A stretch of DNA of 64,000 nucleotides from NCBI RefSeq assembly GCF_041912895.1, contig NZ_JAYSGI010000001.1, positions 1,116,001 through 1,180,000 on the forward strand, written 5' to 3'. The notes below the pieces were generated by a model, which was given only the letters and a program-made list of their open reading frames with translations, ran no database searches and was not told the DNA's origin. This document shows positions 62,918 through 64,000 of the stretch, one piece after another. The translations under genes and the position numbers were made by a program. Position 1 is the stretch's first letter. Every line of letters begins with the position of its first letter. This DNA is from Pelagerythrobacter sp041912895 (lineage in GTDB: Bacteria; Pseudomonadota; Alphaproteobacteria; Sphingomonadales; Sphingomonadaceae).

Positions 62918-63532
62918 ATGGGGCGTAAATCGCTTTTGCTGGCCAGCTGCGCGACCATTGGAGTAGCCGGCTTGGCGCAAGCGCAGTCCAGCACAAAAAC
63001 ATACACGTGCGATGCTTTGGGCAGGCTCGTGACATCCGGCACCGCCGGTGGTGAGAATGACGGCGAGACACGCTCATTCTGCTTCGATAGCAGCGATAAC
63101 CGAGCAGCTCACGTCGCTACGGCCAATGGCGGCAAGGCCAGTTGTGTTAATACAGGCGTCGGCACTCCGACACCGACACCGACACCGACACCAACACCCA
63201 CTCCGACGCCCACACCGACCCCGACGCCGACGAACAGTCCGCCAAAGACCAGCCCAAACTACGCGGGCGGCGAGTGTTTCAGCTTTTTCAATGTCAATGT
63301 AACCGCGAACGATTCTGATCCAGAAGGCAATTATCCATTGGAGCTCGTGTCGGTTTCCCGTGTCTCTGGATCTGCCACTGCGACAAAACTGTCGAGCACG
63401 ACCATACGGGTTCGGTTCGGCCCTCAGTTCGACACGTCATCATTTACTTACGTAGTTCGGGACTCTTTAGGCGCTGCCGCGTCAGGGAGTTTAGGTGTTA
63501 GCTCATCCACCTGTAGTGTTATTGAACCGTAG
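62918..63532 (+). CDS. Secreted protein with YD-like unit, (TP)n linker and cadherin-like segment
   Basis: A 204-residue exported protein (signal LLLASCATIGVAGLAQAQ). After cleavage comes YTCDALGRLVTSG, which resembles one RHS/YD repeat. Next is a low-complexity Thr-Pro linker (about residues 83-105), then a domain with VTANDSDPEG and FTYVVRDSLGAAASG that looks like a cadherin/bacterial Ig-like module. Four or more cysteines may pair. The ATG at 62918 is used since the frame from 62792 adds no signal-like sequence. It precedes another secreted gene by 29 bp. Confidence 0.7.
   Translation: MGRKSLLLASCATIGVAGLAQAQSSTKTYTCDALGRLVTSGTAGGENDGETRSFCFDSSDNRAAHVATANGGKASCVNTGVGTPTPTPTPTPTPTPTPTPTPTPTNSPPKTSPNYAGGECFSFFNVNVTANDSDPEGNYPLELVSVSRVSGSATATKLSSTTIRVRFGPQFDTSSFTYVVRDSLGAAASGSLGVSSSTCSVIEP
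63164..63232 (+). repeat. Thr-Pro codon repeat, (ACN CCN)11
   Basis: Sixty-nine bases encode eleven Thr-Pro pairs plus one Thr. The first part is a near-perfect ACACCG hexamer run, prone to slippage, so linker length may vary between strains. Confidence 0.85.
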
Positions 63533-63561
63533 CGCGTGCAGATCAATCATCGGGGGCAGAC

Positions 63562-64000
63562 ATGTTGAGGTCGCAAGGGGTGATAGCGCGGTGTTTCAAT
63601 CGGTCCTGGCTACAAGTCGTGCAGGCTCTTGTTGGCATGGCGATCTTGGTGCTGATATCATTCGCGCAGCCAGCGTGTGCGCAAGGGTTCAAACCCCTCG
63701 ATGTCGAGCGTGATCCCAACGGAATTGATCTGTTGCCTGGCGATTTGCCTGCACGCCTTCCCGAGATATCCATCCCTGCAGCGCCGAAGCTCGCTTTTTC
63801 CAATCTTGAGCAATTCTATATGAAGCTCGAGGGCTACCGTGTTCCGAATACTTGGGAGCGGGAGACTTATTCGCTGAACGTAGGAGGGCAGACATCGCAC
63901 AGCTTCGAATGCGAAGAGATCTGCCAGGACAGAAAGCTGCAGGGCAATAATCTTGTAGCCAATTATGCGAGCGGACAATTCACATTTATCGAAGGGGGTA
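63562..64000 (+). CDS. Large secreted protein, start only (RHS-like by context)
   Basis: From the ATG at 63562 the frame stays open to the window end (146 codons seen). A basic start and hydrophobic stretch (ALVGMAILVLISFAQPACAQ) form a signal peptide. The mature start reads GFKPLDVERDPNGIDLLPGD and later LNVGGQTSHSFECEEICQD. I do not recognise a domain in this part; the preceding YD-like gene makes an RHS-repeat protein plausible but unproven. Confidence 0.6.
   Translation, partial: MLRSQGVIARCFNRSWLQVVQALVGMAILVLISFAQPACAQGFKPLDVERDPNGIDLLPGDLPARLPEISIPAAPKLAFSNLEQFYMKLEGYRVPNTWERETYSLNVGGQTSHSFECEEICQDRKLQGNNLVANYASGQFTFIEGG

Noticed and set aside
63164..63232. Short regular repeat that could be taken for a CRISPR or satellite
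   Set aside because: Unit length is six bases without spacers, and it encodes Thr-Pro in frame inside a secreted protein.
51755..64000. tRNA-flanked integrated element with attachment repeats
   Set aside because: I found no tRNA, integrase or convincing pair of direct repeats in the window, so an integrative element is only inferred from the gene content.

Overview
The window is GC-rich alphaproteobacterial DNA, most likely from a sphingomonad of the Erythrobacteraceae/Sphingomonadaceae type. The pointers are TonB-dependent receptors of the Xanthomonas/Caulobacter class, a BrvH-like halogenase beside such a receptor, alphaproteobacterial-style UvrB, HemC/HemD, TsaD and UbiH-type proteins, and dense GTGA/ATGA stop-start overlaps. 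This is read from protein resemblance only; no rRNA or other phylogenetic marker is present.

Layout. 1-3.9 kb: a truncated outer-membrane beta-barrel gene, putP, an extensin-like lipoprotein and a FixJ-like regulator with a degenerate receiver. 4.0-9.5 kb: a minus-strand run made of a DUF3617 lipoprotein, an alpha/beta hydrolase, a circularly permuted ATP-grasp enzyme, an alpha-E protein, a transglutaminase-like protease and the proteasome-like peptidase Anbu. The last four are the conserved Anbu cluster. 9.5-25.3 kb: housekeeping genes (uvrB, S10 peptidase, DsbD-like, UbiH-like, hemC-hemD, tsaD-gpsA-flippase, OmpA-like, a 35-residue membrane protein, a helix-hairpin-helix protein and a receiver-only regulator). 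25.4-30.2 kb: gcdH-maiA-fahA for aromatic amino acid or aromatic acid catabolism, then a membrane diguanylate cyclase.

30.2-41.0 kb is a beta-glucan utilisation locus: MFS transporter, flavin-dependent halogenase, TonB-dependent receptor, LacI regulator and a GH3-GH16 fusion enzyme. LacI-type palindromes lie between the divergent halogenase and receptor genes. 41.3-51.8 kb is a respiratory/copper block: DUF2279, CtaG-like, CopD-like and DUF2231 genes, then coxB and a fused subunit I/III gene. Convergent to these is a copAB copper-resistance unit headed by a three-gene set closely resembling the CnrY-CnrX-CnrH metal-sensing sigma/anti-sigma module. The sensor keeps all five CnrX metal ligands at a constant offset.

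51.8-54.2 kb is a scar: a frameshifted acyl-CoA-synthetase remnant, an AT-rich and 5'-truncated DUF5648 lectin-like gene, a 5'-truncated TylF-type methyltransferase and another apparent fragment. 54.2-62.5 kb is a VirB-type type IV secretion operon (virB3-B4-B6-B8-B9-B10-B11-B2) with a one-base frameshift in virB11 and a second virB2-like pilin gene facing away at the other end. The window closes with two secreted proteins, one carrying a YD-like unit, a (TP)n linker and a cadherin-like segment, and one that runs off the edge.

The most interesting items are the CnrYXH-like module wired to copAB, the halogenase embedded in a glucan locus with visible operators and a GH3-GH16 fusion, and the T4SS operon bracketed by two pilin genes next to a gene graveyard.
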